Positions 15,686-24,465 are shown, counted from the stretch's first letter. The stretch: DNA of 32,261 nucleotides from UBA3076 sp964646435 (GCA_964646435.1 CAZYEJ010000021.1:1-32261), one strand, 5' to 3'. A program made the numbers and translations. Notes: a model not told the origin generated them from the letters alone.

Positions 15686-16167
15686 GAAAGTTCTGTGAGT
15701 TGTGTCTCAGCAGTTTCCTGGATTTCCAGATTCCTGGCGGTAAGGCTCAACACTCTCAATTTGCTCTCAAGGCCTCTCCGTTCAACAGTTCCCTTTTCTC
15801 CAACAAGTTCACACAGGCCTTCAATAGCCTTACATACTAATTCCGAATCATTTTTGATATCCAGAATCAGAAGGAGCGCGCCCCAATCCTGCGGCATTCC
15901 GTAAGTGTCCACATAGTGTCTGACAGTAGGCAAAAATCTCGTCCTGCCATAGGACTCATGTATGGCCATAAGGTCTTTAGAATGTTGCGGCCGTCCCTTT
16001 GCACCCATAAACAGCTTTTCTGCTTCCTGTAAATAGCGTTCCTTCATCCTTGGGTTTTCAAGGGCCCTTTCAAGGTTGCTGCGCTCATCCTTTCTGTGTT
16101 CTGTGCTCCCACTCCTGTTGTGCATCTTGTCTATTTCTTTCCAACTTTTCTTTCTTTCTCTAATCAT
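15682..16167 (-). CDS. Conserved-looking hypothetical protein coupled to the Xer recombinase
   Basis: A 161-residue soluble protein that I do not recognise. The first 35 residues are basic and polar; the rest is predicted almost wholly helical with leucine-rich helices (from about residue 35, including LLILDIKNDSELVCKAIEGLCELV), reminiscent of short HEAT-like or ARM-like repeats. There is no signal peptide, membrane segment or catalytic motif. Its stop codon overlaps the xer start (TTGA), and AAAGGAA lies 12 nt upstream of its ATG. The tight overlap suggests co-expression and possibly a physical partner of the recombinase. That link is an inference from gene order only. Confidence 0.7.
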   Translation of the reverse strand: MIRERKKSWKEIDKMHNRSGSTEHRKDERSNLERALENPRMKERYLQEAEKLFMGAKGRPQHSKDLMAIHESYGRTRFLPTVRHYVDTYGMPQDWGALLLILDIKNDSELVCKAIEGLCELVGEKGTVERRGLESKLRVLSLTARNLEIQETAETQLTELS

Positions 16168-16184
16168 GGTTTTTTTAATTCCTT

Positions 16185-16222
16185 TTAATTTTTGTTCAAC
16201 TTATTTATCTCCCGTTTCTAAG
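16185..16222. repeat. Solo end of repeat family B
   Basis: 32 bases (16185-16216) are identical to 32099-32130, the right end of the full element at 31974-32137, and similarity continues through the terminal C-T-A-A-G. No left partner is visible, so this is a solo or internally deleted copy. The stop codon of the phosphatase gene (16218-16220) lies inside the repeat end, so the insertion may have supplied the present C-terminus. Confidence 0.6.
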
Positions 16223-16862
16223 CAAATATGAATTCAAAATTCGGGAGTACCAGACAAGTGAGCTTTCCACCATAAACCGCACCCGTATCAATACCTACCT
16301 TATTGGCCTCAATAAATGGGACAGAAAACGGTGTATGACCGAAAATGATCCTTTTGCCCCAGTCATAAGAAGATTTCAGAAAATGTGACCTGATCCAGAG
16401 GAGATCTTCAGGGCTTTGTTCAGAAATGGAGATATAGGGCCTCATGCCTGCATGTACAAATATATAATCATCGGTCTCAAAATACAAATCAAGGTGATCA
16501 AGAAAATCCCGGTGGCTTTGGGGTATATCTATTTTGCCTTTTTCGACCGAATAACTCTCAAGGGTCTTTCTGCCACCGTTTGGGAGAAATAAATCATGGT
16601 CCTCGCCCTTGAGGAATTGCGTGAACATCCATTCATGGTTTCCCTTTAGAAATATTAGCCGATCCGCATGTTCTTTCTTTAGACGGAGCAACAGCTCTAT
16701 TACCCCTCGAGAATCCGGTCCGCGGTCCACATAGTCTCCAAGAAAGACCATCAGGTCCTTGTCCCAGTCTAATTGAATCATGCCAAGGAGAGTCTTTAGT
16801 TTGTCAAGACAACCGTGGATATCACCTATGGCAAAGATTTTTCCAGGTTTGTTTCTGCTCAT
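16218..16862 (-). CDS. PPP-type metallophosphoesterase (bacterial serine/threonine phosphatase-like)
   Basis: A 214-residue protein of the lambda-phosphatase/PrpA type, a cytoplasmic two-metal phosphatase. Motifs are complete: GDIHG (13-17; D14, H16), GDYVDRG (42-48), GNHEW (74-78), VHAG near 137 and FGHTPF near 175. These supply the metal ligands and catalytic histidine of the family. Substrates could be phosphoproteins or diadenosine tetraphosphate-like molecules, since sequence does not separate them well. A TATAAT on the minus strand lies only 5 nt before the ATG and there is no Shine-Dalgarno sequence, so if a promoter acts there the mRNA would be nearly leaderless. Otherwise it would be read through from the transporter gene 71 bp upstream. 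Confidence 0.9.
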   Translation of the reverse strand: MSRNKPGKIFAIGDIHGCLDKLKTLLGMIQLDWDKDLMVFLGDYVDRGPDSRGVIELLLRLKKEHADRLIFLKGNHEWMFTQFLKGEDHDLFLPNGGRKTLESYSVEKGKIDIPQSHRDFLDHLDLYFETDDYIFVHAGMRPYISISEQSPEDLLWIRSHFLKSSYDWGKRIIFGHTPFSVPFIEANKVGIDTGAVYGGKLTCLVLPNFEFIFA

Positions 16863-16933
16863 TTATGATTATACTGCAAAAATCCTGAAGTATGATTTCT
16901 CAAAATACCCGATATGCCCCCCTTATAAGATAC

Positions 16934-18028
16934 TCAAACCCCCTCTTCCCGCGTCCTGCCCAGGGAATTCAGCCGGTAGAGTTCGAGAATAGATACGCAC
17001 AGGGCCATCAGTATCGGCCCGAGTATAAATCCGAGGAAACCAAAGACGCTGAGCCCTCCCAGTATGCTGAAAAACAGGATAAGGGTGTGTATCTGGGTCT
17101 TGCCGCTAATAAAGAGGGGCCTCAGGAAATAGTCTATTTGGCTGATTATCAGGATACTAAAAGCAAGGAGTATTGCGGCCTTGAGATAGAGTCCTGCCAG
17201 GAACAGGTATATTGTGGCAGGGAGCCAGACCAGGGCTGGTCCTATCATTGGTATAAAGGTGGTAAGCCCCATTATCATGCCCCAGAGTAAAGCAGCAGAG
17301 AAATCCAGCGACCACATGATAAAGAAGCCAAGACTCCCTTGTATAACTGCGTTCAGCAGGTTCCCGTAAAGGGTAGCGGACAAGACGTCATCCATGACCT
17401 TTGCAAAGTTTTCCACATCACGCCTTGGGAGAGGCAACAGGTCTTTAAGGGTCTGAAGCATTCGCTCCCCATCTTTAAAAATATAGAAAAGTGTTATCAG
17501 CATCAGGGCGGCCTTGAAGATGATGCTGGCTACATTTTTGAACATCACTGTCCCCTGCTTCAGGAAAAATTCACCCATCTTCTTTGAGAGATCAATTAGT
17601 ATTTCATTGACCCTTGTCTCATGAGTCTTGAGGATATCAAGGGCGTTAGTCATTGTCTTGTTAAGTATGGGAGATTTGTCCTTATCCGGCACTATTGTAA
17701 AATCACCCGTATGGAGGTCCTCCTGTACCTCGGTGTATACCCTGATTACCTCGGTAGTCAGACTTCCCAAAAGTGCAAAGACAGGAATTATGATAAAGGC
17801 GATTATAAGAATACACATTCCCAGGGAAGCCAAGCCCTCAGACACCTTAAGAGTTCGTCTCATCCATCTGTATATTGGGTAGAAAAAAAGCCCCAATATA
17901 ATGGCCCAGGCTATCGGTTCAAAAAATGGCAGAAAGAGACTCAGCCCCATAGCAAGGATCAGCCCTGCAAGCCCTAGGGCCAGGAAGGTCACTAATTTGT
18001 TGTTGTCGCAGTTTCTACCCATGGTCAT
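16934..18028 (-). CDS. AI-2E family transporter (UPF0118)
   Basis: A 364-residue integral membrane protein. About seven or eight hydrophobic helices are visible: two N-terminal ones (about 12-48), one at about 65-90, one after the soluble middle section (about 155-180), and a C-terminal cluster from about 225 onwards that contains the family's PMIGPALVWLPA and IDYFLRPLFISGK stretches. The family name comes from TqsA (autoinducer-2 export); others move Na+/H+, and the substrate here is unknown. It starts 58 bp after purL ends and may be cotranscribed; GGTCGGG lies before the start. An alternative ATG is two codons further in. Confidence 0.88.
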   Translation of the reverse strand: MTMGRNCDNNKLVTFLALGLAGLILAMGLSLFLPFFEPIAWAIILGLFFYPIYRWMRRTLKVSEGLASLGMCILIIAFIIIPVFALLGSLTTEVIRVYTEVQEDLHTGDFTIVPDKDKSPILNKTMTNALDILKTHETRVNEILIDLSKKMGEFFLKQGTVMFKNVASIIFKAALMLITLFYIFKDGERMLQTLKDLLPLPRRDVENFAKVMDDVLSATLYGNLLNAVIQGSLGFFIMWSLDFSAALLWGMIMGLTTFIPMIGPALVWLPATIYLFLAGLYLKAAILLAFSILIISQIDYFLRPLFISGKTQIHTLILFFSILGGLSVFGFLGFILGPILMALCVSILELYRLNSLGRTREEGV

Positions 18029-18086
18029 TGAATTGCCCGACCTTTACCAGTGCACAGCATCTTTACTCTTTCAGGCAGATCATCTC

Positions 18087-21000
18087 TTACCAGGCCAAGG
18101 GCCTTTGCCAGGCATCTTTTAAGGAGCTCAGGCCCTCATTTACTACTATTTTTCCTGAATGTTCAAGTGCCAATGCAGGTTTTTCGATCACTTCGCCTAC
18201 CATGGCACAGCCTGTATCTCCCATTGTATTCTCAAAAGACTGCTGATACTCTTTCCTAATGGTAACAACAAAGCGGCTCTGGCTTTCACTAAAGAGCAAC
18301 GTGTCCAGGCGGTCGACGCCTTCGGCAATCACAGCACCTAAGTCTATTGCCATACCCAGGTCACCACTGAAAGCGACCTCTGCCAGTGAAACTCCCAATC
18401 CACCATCAGAACAGTCGTGGCAGGATGAGACAATGCCCTGGTGTATGGCATCTGAAAGGGCACTGTACCTGGCCAGCGCGTCTTTCATCCTTACTTTCGG
18501 TACATTGTTTCCAATATAATTATACCTGGCGTAGTATTCAGAAGCACCCAGCTCAGGATAAGTTGTTCCAAGCACATAGACCAGGTCTCCGGGATTTTTT
18601 GCATCCATGGTCACTGCAAGACGCACATCTTGTATGCGGCTTACTACCGAGAATAGCAGGGTAGGCGGGATGGATATTTTTACCCCACCGATAACAGCAT
18701 CGTTTTTCATGCTATCCTTGCCTGAGATGCATGGCACACCATAGGTAGTGCAAACTTGGTACAGTGCCTGGTTTGCTCTTACAAGTTGGGCCAGTTTGTA
18801 ATGACCGTCCGGGGTCTTTTCCGACTGGACCGGGTCGCACCAGCAGAAGTTGTCAAGGCCGGCCATAAGGTTAAGGCTGCCTCCTACGGATATGGCGTTT
18901 CTTACTGCTTCGTCCACTGCACAGCACACCATGTGATAAGTGTCTATATCGCTGTAGCGAGGACAGATCCCATGGGCTACCACCAGGCCTTCGAAGGATT
19001 CAAGGTCCGGCCTTAAGACCGCGGCATCGCTCGGGCCGTCGTCCTTTGCCCCTGTGAGGGGCTTTATAACGCTCCCTCCTTGGACCTCATGATCATACTG
19101 GCGGACTACATACTCCTTGCTGCACACGTTATAGCGAGAGAGCAAGGCCTTGAGTTTTCTGCCGAGATCTGCAGGTTTAGGCAGTTCGGGTTCCTCGTGT
19201 AAGGGGGGAGTCCACACCGCGGTGAGTTCAAGCCTGGGAAGTCCGTTATGCACAAAGTCCAGGTCCAGATATGCCGCAGTCTTTCCCTGGTATAGGCAAT
19301 GGAATTTCCCCGAGTCGGTGAAGTTCCCGAGAACAGTGGCCTCAACGTCCATCTTTTTTGCAAGGCCAGTGAACTCGTCCAGTTTTTCCTTGGGGACTGC
19401 CACTGTCATCCGTTCTTGGGCCTCGGAAAGCAGTATTTCCCACGGCTGAAGCCCCGGATATTTCAATGGTGCCCGGTCAAGATAGAGCTCAAACCCGTCT
19501 GTTTCCTGTGCCATTTCACCCACAGAGGACGAAAGACCTCCTGCGCCGTTATCAGTAATGGAACTGTACAGGCAAAGATCCCGTGCTCTCAGGAGAAAGT
19601 CTGTCATCTTCTTCTGCGTTATGGGATCTCCTATCTGCACTGCCGTAGCCGGGGAACCCTCGTGCAGCTCCTCAGAGGAGAAGGTTGCTCCGTGGATACC
19701 ATCCTTTCCTATGCGGCCGCCGCACATGACTATGGCATCTCCCGGCCGGGCGTTTTTATCTTGGCCGGGCCTGTTGCATATCTCTTTTGGCATAATGCCC
19801 CCTGTACCGCAGAATACAAGGGGTTTACCCAGGTAGCGTTCGTCGAAGAGGATAGACCCGTTTACTGTGGGGATGCCACTCTGGTTACCCCCGTGTTCAA
19901 CACCTTCTCGCACACCTTCAAATATGCGTTTGGGGTGAAGCAGTCCCTTGGGAAGTGGCATGTCGTAATCCGGAGGCCCGAAGCAAAATACATCGGTATT
20001 GAATATCAACTTAGCCCCCATTCCAGTCCCAAATGGGTCCCTGTTTACCCCCACGATCCCTGTAAGGGCACCGCCATAGGGATCAAGGGCCGAGGGGCTA
20101 TTGTGGGTCTCAACCTTAAAAACAACATTATAACGATCGTTGAATCGGATTACACCGGCATTGTCTTTAAATACAGAAAGACACCAGTCATTGGATCCCA
20201 GCCTGCGGCGGATTTCCTTGGTCCCTCCCTGGATATAAGTATCAAAAAGGCTCTCAATTACTGTTTCTTTCCCTTCCCCATTCCTGTAATTAATGATGGA
20301 GTTAAAAATCTTGTGTTTGCAGTGTTCAGACCAGGTCTGGGCAAGGGCCTCAAGTTCAAGGTCGGTAAGTCGTCCAGTAAGCCCGGCTTTGGCCCTTTCT
20401 TCTTGCACATCAAGCCTTTGGACATACTCCCTTATCTGTCTCATCTCCTTGAGATTGAGTGCCAATACCCTGTCTTTTGACATGGCTACCAGCTCCTCAT
20501 CCGTTAGCACAGAGAGATCTATCTCCTTTACTTCTACTGAAGCCTTTTCACTAACCTTTGGAACCGTATGAAAAGGGCTCTGTTTCTCAGACCAAACTTC
20601 ACTAAGCATATCCCTTGAGACTATAGTGGTCCTCTGTATCAGATCATTGGCGAGAAGCCTTTTTGCCAGCTTTTTTACCTGATCGCAGGTAAGTTTTTCC
20701 TTAATACAATACTGAGTAGAGGTGTACACTCCTTGGTCCAGTTCCAGTTTACGACCGAGAACCAACTCAAGGATCTCCCTTGCAGTATGACCTTCATTGT
20801 CTGTGACCCCCGGTCTGAAACCGCATTCTATCAGCCAGTCCCAGGAGAAATTACGTTTCTTGGCCAGCTCCAGGGCCAGAGGGCGATTTATTGCCGCTAT
20901 CTGGATCACCGGGTCGGAGAAAGGACCTTCTGCAACTGCTTTCAGTTGTTCCTCTGAGAGGTCGGTATCGATAAGATAGACCTTGATGGTCCTGATGCCG

Positions 21001-21101
21001 GAGATCTCCAGATTGAGGTCTTCGCGACACCGGCGGACGATCTTAAGACCTTGCGGGTCTTGAAGATGAAATTTTAATGCAACTTCTATACGATGGGTCA
21101 T
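18087..21101 (-). CDS. purL: Phosphoribosylformylglycinamidine synthase, large subunit without glutaminase domain
   Basis: Converts FGAR, ATP and ammonia to FGAM in purine biosynthesis. The 1004-residue protein has a PurS-like N-terminal region (about 1-165), a linker helix region (about 195-230, including LVAMSKDRVLALN) and two AIRS-type halves. The catalytic block ALAQTWSEHCKHK (252-264) is intact, as are GGNQSGIPT and the C-terminal SSCHDCSDGGLGVSLAE. Compared with the roughly 1300-residue enterobacterial PurL it lacks the C-terminal glutaminase, so it should need a separate PurQ, which is not in this window. A strong Shine-Dalgarno sequence, GGAGAGA, precedes the ATG. It is the first of a minus-strand run, and the gap to the divergent lptF is filled by a repeat element. 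Confidence 0.95.
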   Translation of the reverse strand: MTHRIEVALKFHLQDPQGLKIVRRCREDLNLEISGIRTIKVYLIDTDLSEEQLKAVAEGPFSDPVIQIAAINRPLALELAKKRNFSWDWLIECGFRPGVTDNEGHTAREILELVLGRKLELDQGVYTSTQYCIKEKLTCDQVKKLAKRLLANDLIQRTTIVSRDMLSEVWSEKQSPFHTVPKVSEKASVEVKEIDLSVLTDEELVAMSKDRVLALNLKEMRQIREYVQRLDVQEERAKAGLTGRLTDLELEALAQTWSEHCKHKIFNSIINYRNGEGKETVIESLFDTYIQGGTKEIRRRLGSNDWCLSVFKDNAGVIRFNDRYNVVFKVETHNSPSALDPYGGALTGIVGVNRDPFGTGMGAKLIFNTDVFCFGPPDYDMPLPKGLLHPKRIFEGVREGVEHGGNQSGIPTVNGSILFDERYLGKPLVFCGTGGIMPKEICNRPGQDKNARPGDAIVMCGGRIGKDGIHGATFSSEELHEGSPATAVQIGDPITQKKMTDFLLRARDLCLYSSITDNGAGGLSSSVGEMAQETDGFELYLDRAPLKYPGLQPWEILLSEAQERMTVAVPKEKLDEFTGLAKKMDVEATVLGNFTDSGKFHCLYQGKTAAYLDLDFVHNGLPRLELTAVWTPPLHEEPELPKPADLGRKLKALLSRYNVCSKEYVVRQYDHEVQGGSVIKPLTGAKDDGPSDAAVLRPDLESFEGLVVAHGICPRYSDIDTYHMVCCAVDEAVRNAISVGGSLNLMAGLDNFCWCDPVQSEKTPDGHYKLAQLVRANQALYQVCTTYGVPCISGKDSMKNDAVIGGVKISIPPTLLFSVVSRIQDVRLAVTMDAKNPGDLVYVLGTTYPELGASEYYARYNYIGNNVPKVRMKDALARYSALSDAIHQGIVSSCHDCSDGGLGVSLAEVAFSGDLGMAIDLGAVIAEGVDRLDTLLFSESQSRFVVTIRKEYQQSFENTMGDTGCAMVGEVIEKPALALEHSGKIVVNEGLSSLKDAWQRPLAW

Positions 21102-21394
21102 ATTCTCTCCGCTACAGATCCTAAAATTGCAATTGGTGCCGTGTAGTATTGTTTCTTGTTTATCCCATCTTTTCCATTAGAGCAAGAGTAACCGTTCAGT
21201 GGGTTACAACGCCCATTTTACCGCAACCTGCCGAACTGTGAGCGTTCGCAGGGTGCTGCACGATGCGAGACAGAGGGTATGCAGACGTACTCTATGTACT
21301 TCAAGTGGCCCGACAACAAAGCAGATGCGGTGCCCTGTGAACGCTTACGAGCAAGGTTGATTGTGATTTAGGCAATTTCCTGTTATGGAACTTT
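21102..21394. other. Divergent intergenic region purL / lptF
   Basis: 293 bp without a gene. The centre is repeat family C (21188-21299), followed by an inverted partial match of its core (21332-21350). A possible lptF promoter, TTGATT (21357-21362), 18-bp spacer, TGTTAT (21381-21386), would start transcription within one or two bases of the lptF ATG. Confidence 0.5.
21188..21299 (+). repeat. Dispersed repeat family C, copy 1
   Basis: Starts GTAACCGTTCA and continues through TTTTACCGCAACC, GCCGAACTGTGAGCGTT and CAGGGTGCTGCA. The same words in the same order occur at 26904-27005. The first 20 bases form a hairpin (GTAACC ... GGTTAC), and the GTGAGCGTTCGCAGGGTGC segment (21238-21256) has an inverted counterpart at 21332-21350 with 15 of 19 matches. 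No coding capacity is visible. Confidence 0.65.
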
Positions 21395-22492
21395 ATGTCT
21401 ATATTGTTTAAAATGCTCTTAAGGGAAATGGTCCTGCCTTTTCTGTTTTCCTTTTGTGCACTCAGCGTCCTTTTGTTGCTGGGTAGCCTGTTGCCCCTCT
21501 TGGAACCTCTGCTTAGGGCAGGGATAAGGCTCGTTGAATTAGGCAGATTTGCTATCTTGCTGCTTCCAACATTTTGGGCATTTGTGCTTCCTGTGGCCAC
21601 GCTGTTAGGTGTACTCCTTGGATTTTTGCGTCTTTCCAGGGACAGTGAAATGCTCGCACTTTTTGCGTGTGGTGCAGGTCTTAAAAAACTTATAATACCT
21701 GTGATTATGGTTTCAATAACAGCATGTCTGGTCAGCTTTTTTTTGTCAGCCAGTGTAATTCCAAAGGCAAAAACTGCGTCCAGGAATTTTATTAGGGAAT
21801 TGACTGAACGTAGTCTGGCGCGTGGAATTCCTGAAAAAGTTTTTTTTAGCCCGATATCCAAACTTACTCTATATGTCGACAAGAGCCTTGATCAGGGCCA
21901 CCGTTTCAAAGGAGTTTACATTCAAGATGCCCGAAAAAAGCGGGTTACCTATCAGATTCTGGCCAGGGATGGAGAACTGTTTGCTCAGCCAGGTGGTTTG
22001 GAAGTGGGTTTGCGATTGAGAAACGGCACATTAAATCGCATAAGTGATGATTACAGAAAGACCGACACACTTGATTTCGACTCCTATGCCCTTCGTCTGA
22101 GCTTGACGGGTAAGGACCGTAAGCAAAAAAGAGGTGAGTTGGGACTGGGGGACCTGCTTAAAGCTGCCTCAGACCCTGACACATCCGCCAAACACAGGGT
22201 GCATTATCTTACCGAATTTCACGAGAGACTGGCAGTACCTATAGGTGCCCTGATCCTGGGTATAATGGCCGCACCGTTGGGTATACTGTTCGGAAGAACC
22301 GGACTTTCAGGAGGAATTGCCTTAGGGCTTGCGGCATTTCTGGCCTACTACCTTTCAGTGGCCTTTGCAGCCAGCTTGGCCGATACGGGCAACATTTCAC
22401 CTGTTATTGCCCTGTGGGCACCCAATTTCATCTTTACCGGCATAACCGTTGGATTGATAATTCTACTGTACAGACGGGGGCCGCTAGCATGA
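21395..22492 (+). CDS. lptF: Lipopolysaccharide export permease LptF
   Basis: Inner-membrane permease of the LptB2FG complex that extracts lipopolysaccharide and passes it to the LptC/A bridge. The 365-residue protein has the YjgP/YjgQ layout: three N-terminal helices (about 12-34, 50-80, 98-122), a periplasmic beta-jellyroll (about 125-265, containing KLTLYVDKSL and VYIQDARKKR), and three C-terminal helices (about 280-360) with HERLAVPIGALILGIMAAPLGI. The position as first of a pair and the 4-bp ATGA overlap with the second support the F assignment. ATG 21385 is out of frame; I see only a weak GGAA before the chosen ATG. Confidence 0.92.
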   Translation: MSILFKMLLREMVLPFLFSFCALSVLLLLGSLLPLLEPLLRAGIRLVELGRFAILLLPTFWAFVLPVATLLGVLLGFLRLSRDSEMLALFACGAGLKKLIIPVIMVSITACLVSFFLSASVIPKAKTASRNFIRELTERSLARGIPEKVFFSPISKLTLYVDKSLDQGHRFKGVYIQDARKKRVTYQILARDGELFAQPGGLEVGLRLRNGTLNRISDDYRKTDTLDFDSYALRLSLTGKDRKQKRGELGLGDLLKAASDPDTSAKHRVHYLTEFHERLAVPIGALILGIMAAPLGILFGRTGLSGGIALGLAAFLAYYLSVAFAASLADTGNISPVIALWAPNFIFTGITVGLIILLYRRGPLA

Positions 22493-23568
22493 GTGTGATT
22501 AGCCGGTATTTGCTTCGCAACTTTTTTTTAATGTTCGCACTGGTCCTCCCGGGACTGATCGGAATATATCTCCTGATTGAGGTGTTTGAGAGGCTGGATG
22601 ATTTCATCGAGGCAAATGCGCCCATGTCTTCAGCTCTGGCCTACTTTTTTCTATCAATACCCAAAATACTCTATGAGCTGACACCCTTGGCTGTTTTACT
22701 CGCAGGGCTTCTAAGTATCATGCTTCTTTCAAGACATTTGGAGCTACTTGCTATGCGCTCCCTTGGAGTTAAGCCCTGGAAAGTAATATTGCCTTTATTG
22801 CTTGCGGCATTTTTTCTGTCAGTGATCCTGGTCAGCTTAAAGGCATTATGCATCCCTAAAGCAACAGAAAAGGCCCATGCAATATTTCAGGTGGAGGTCA
22901 AAAAAAGACCACCCAGAGGGATGCTGAAGGGAAACAGGCTTTTTTTCTCAGGTGACAACAGCATATGGGCCACAGAACTGGGGAGTCCGGACGCCAAAAA
23001 GCTTAAAAACGTTCAATGGTTTTCATTTGACAGCAATTATGTAATTACACAGCTCGTGGCAGCATCTGAAGCCACATACTCAGGTAATAAGTGGATTTTT
23101 AAGCATGGACTACGCAAATTGAGAAAGGGGAAAGAATTCATGTATTCTGTTGACACCTTTGAGACCTTGAATCTCGATCTTGCAGAGACACCCGAGGATT
23201 TTATTGCTGTTGAGACACCTCCGGCACAGATGGATATGGTTTCTCTCTGGCGGAGTGTCCATAGGCTGAAACAGTCCGGATATTCTGCAAAAGAGCAAGA
23301 GACTGTATTGTGGGGACAGATCCTATATCCGTTTCTAGGATGCAGTCTGCTTTTGGTCGGATTAACCATTACACTGTTTATGGAGCGTGGAGGTCTTTCA
23401 ATTGGTCTGGGGTTAGGAGTGGCTATTGGTTTTATCGCATGGATAACCTGGAGTTTTGCTCTTTCCTTGGGTAAAATCGGCATGATTCCGGCATTTTTTG
23501 CGCCTTGGATGGTGCACCTTGTGCTTATCACAATGGGTCTTGTTTTGATGAGGCGATTGAGGTTTTAA
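22489..23568 (+). CDS. lptG: Lipopolysaccharide export permease LptG
   Basis: Partner of LptF in the same ABC exporter. I use ATG 22489 in the ATGA overlap (359 aa) rather than the upstream in-frame start within lptF. The N-terminal sequence SRYLLRNFFLMFALVLPGLIGIYLLIE is the usual first membrane segment of LptG. Further helices follow at about 58-80 and 95-120, then a periplasmic domain (about 125-260), and three C-terminal helices (about 275-357) including LWGQILYPFLGCSLLLVGL. The adjacency and size match the pair in other Gram-negative bacteria; the ATPase LptB and LptC are not in the window. Confidence 0.92.
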   Translation: MSVISRYLLRNFFLMFALVLPGLIGIYLLIEVFERLDDFIEANAPMSSALAYFFLSIPKILYELTPLAVLLAGLLSIMLLSRHLELLAMRSLGVKPWKVILPLLLAAFFLSVILVSLKALCIPKATEKAHAIFQVEVKKRPPRGMLKGNRLFFSGDNSIWATELGSPDAKKLKNVQWFSFDSNYVITQLVAASEATYSGNKWIFKHGLRKLRKGKEFMYSVDTFETLNLDLAETPEDFIAVETPPAQMDMVSLWRSVHRLKQSGYSAKEQETVLWGQILYPFLGCSLLLVGLTITLFMERGGLSIGLGLGVAIGFIAWITWSFALSLGKIGMIPAFFAPWMVHLVLITMGLVLMRRLRF

Positions 23569-23608
23569 GTTCTGAAACAAACAGCAGATGGGGTATTTCG
23601 GTATAATC

Positions 23609-24265
23609 ATGAATGAGAGAGCCAGGATACTGAATGTAATAGAAATACTTGAGGCCACATATGGGGATGCTCATATAGCTCTGAAGTCCGCGAACCCTTT
23701 TCAGTTACTTGTATCAGTCATCCTTTCAGCCCAGTGCACTGATGTTAGAGTGAATCAGGTAACTCCTGTTTTATTCGAGCGGTTTCCAGATGTCATGAGC
23801 ATGTCTGAAGCCCCTATAGAAGAACTGGAGAAACTTATCAGAACTACAGGTTTTTTCCGGAATAAGGCCAAGAACATAAAAGCAGCTTCAAGGATTATTG
23901 TGGAACGTTTTGAAGGTGAGCTTCCAAGGACCATGGAAGAAATGGTTACTATCCCCGGTGTTGGGAGAAAAACGGCAAATATTGTACTATACAATGCCTA
24001 TGGAGTGATTGCCGGTATAGCAGTGGATACCCATGTAAAGCGCCTTGCCAAACGCCTGGGCATGACCTCGGAAGACAATCCCATTAAGATAGAACGTGAT
24101 CTCATGGCAATAGTCCCAAAGAAAGACTGGGGTGAAATAACTTATGTCCTGATCAACCACGGGAGACAGATATGTAAGGCAAGAAAACCAAATTGTCCTG
24201 AGTGTCCTGTTCGGAATGTCTGTCCGTCGGTCAAGCAATTCATAGACTTGCAACAGTACACCTGA
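23609..24265 (+). CDS. nth: Endonuclease III (DNA glycosylase/AP lyase)
   Basis: Base-excision repair enzyme that removes oxidised pyrimidines and cuts the abasic site. From ATG 23609 it has 218 residues, close to E. coli Nth. It shows LSAQCTDVRVNQ near the N-terminus, a helix-hairpin-helix IPGVGRKTAN with the catalytic Lys (121), the catalytic Asp (140) in VDTHV, and four cysteines (189, 196, 199, 205) spaced C-x6-C-x2-C-x5-C for a [4Fe-4S] cluster. An earlier in-frame ATG at 23588 would add seven residues not typical of the family; neither start has a clear Shine-Dalgarno sequence. It lies 40 bp after lptG. The 3' end contains the -35 element of the following tRNA promoter. Confidence 0.95.
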   Translation: MNERARILNVIEILEATYGDAHIALKSANPFQLLVSVILSAQCTDVRVNQVTPVLFERFPDVMSMSEAPIEELEKLIRTTGFFRNKAKNIKAASRIIVERFEGELPRTMEEMVTIPGVGRKTANIVLYNAYGVIAGIAVDTHVKRLAKRLGMTSEDNPIKIERDLMAIVPKKDWGEITYVLINHGRQICKARKPNCPECPVRNVCPSVKQFIDLQQYT

Positions 24266-24276
24266 TCCATTATAAA
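24248..24276 (+). promoter_or_regulatory. tRNA-Arg promoter
   Basis: TTGCAA (24248-24253), a 17-bp spacer and TATAAA (24271-24276) predict a start near 24283, six bases before the mature tRNA. The -35 lies inside the last codons of nth. Confidence 0.65.
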
Positions 24277-24288
24277 GAGCCTACACAT

Positions 24289-24365
24289 GCGCCAGTAGCT
24301 CAGTTGGATAGAGTGCCGGACTACGAATCCGTAGGTCGGGGGTTCGAATCCCTCCTGGCGTACCA
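24289..24365 (+). tRNA. tRNA-Arg(ACG)
   Basis: A 77-nt cloverleaf with encoded CCA. The anticodon loop CTACGAA sits between CGGA-type stems, giving ACG, normally modified to ICG. The T-arm contains GGTTCGAATCC. Acceptor GCGCCAG pairs with CTGGCGT, with a terminal G-U pair. Confidence 0.96.
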
Positions 24366-24375
24366 GTAAAATCAG

Positions 24376-24409
24376 GCACTTATGGTTTTTCGTTGTGAGT
24401 GCTTTTTTG
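24376..24409 (+). terminator. Intrinsic terminator after tRNA-Arg
   Basis: The stem GCACTTA / TGAGTGC (one G-T pair) is followed directly by TTTTTT, ten bases after the tRNA gene. Confidence 0.7.
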
Positions 24410-24465
24410 TTATATGATGCCATGTTCTGGTCAGATACAACAAAAATGGGGGCCCTTATTTACAT

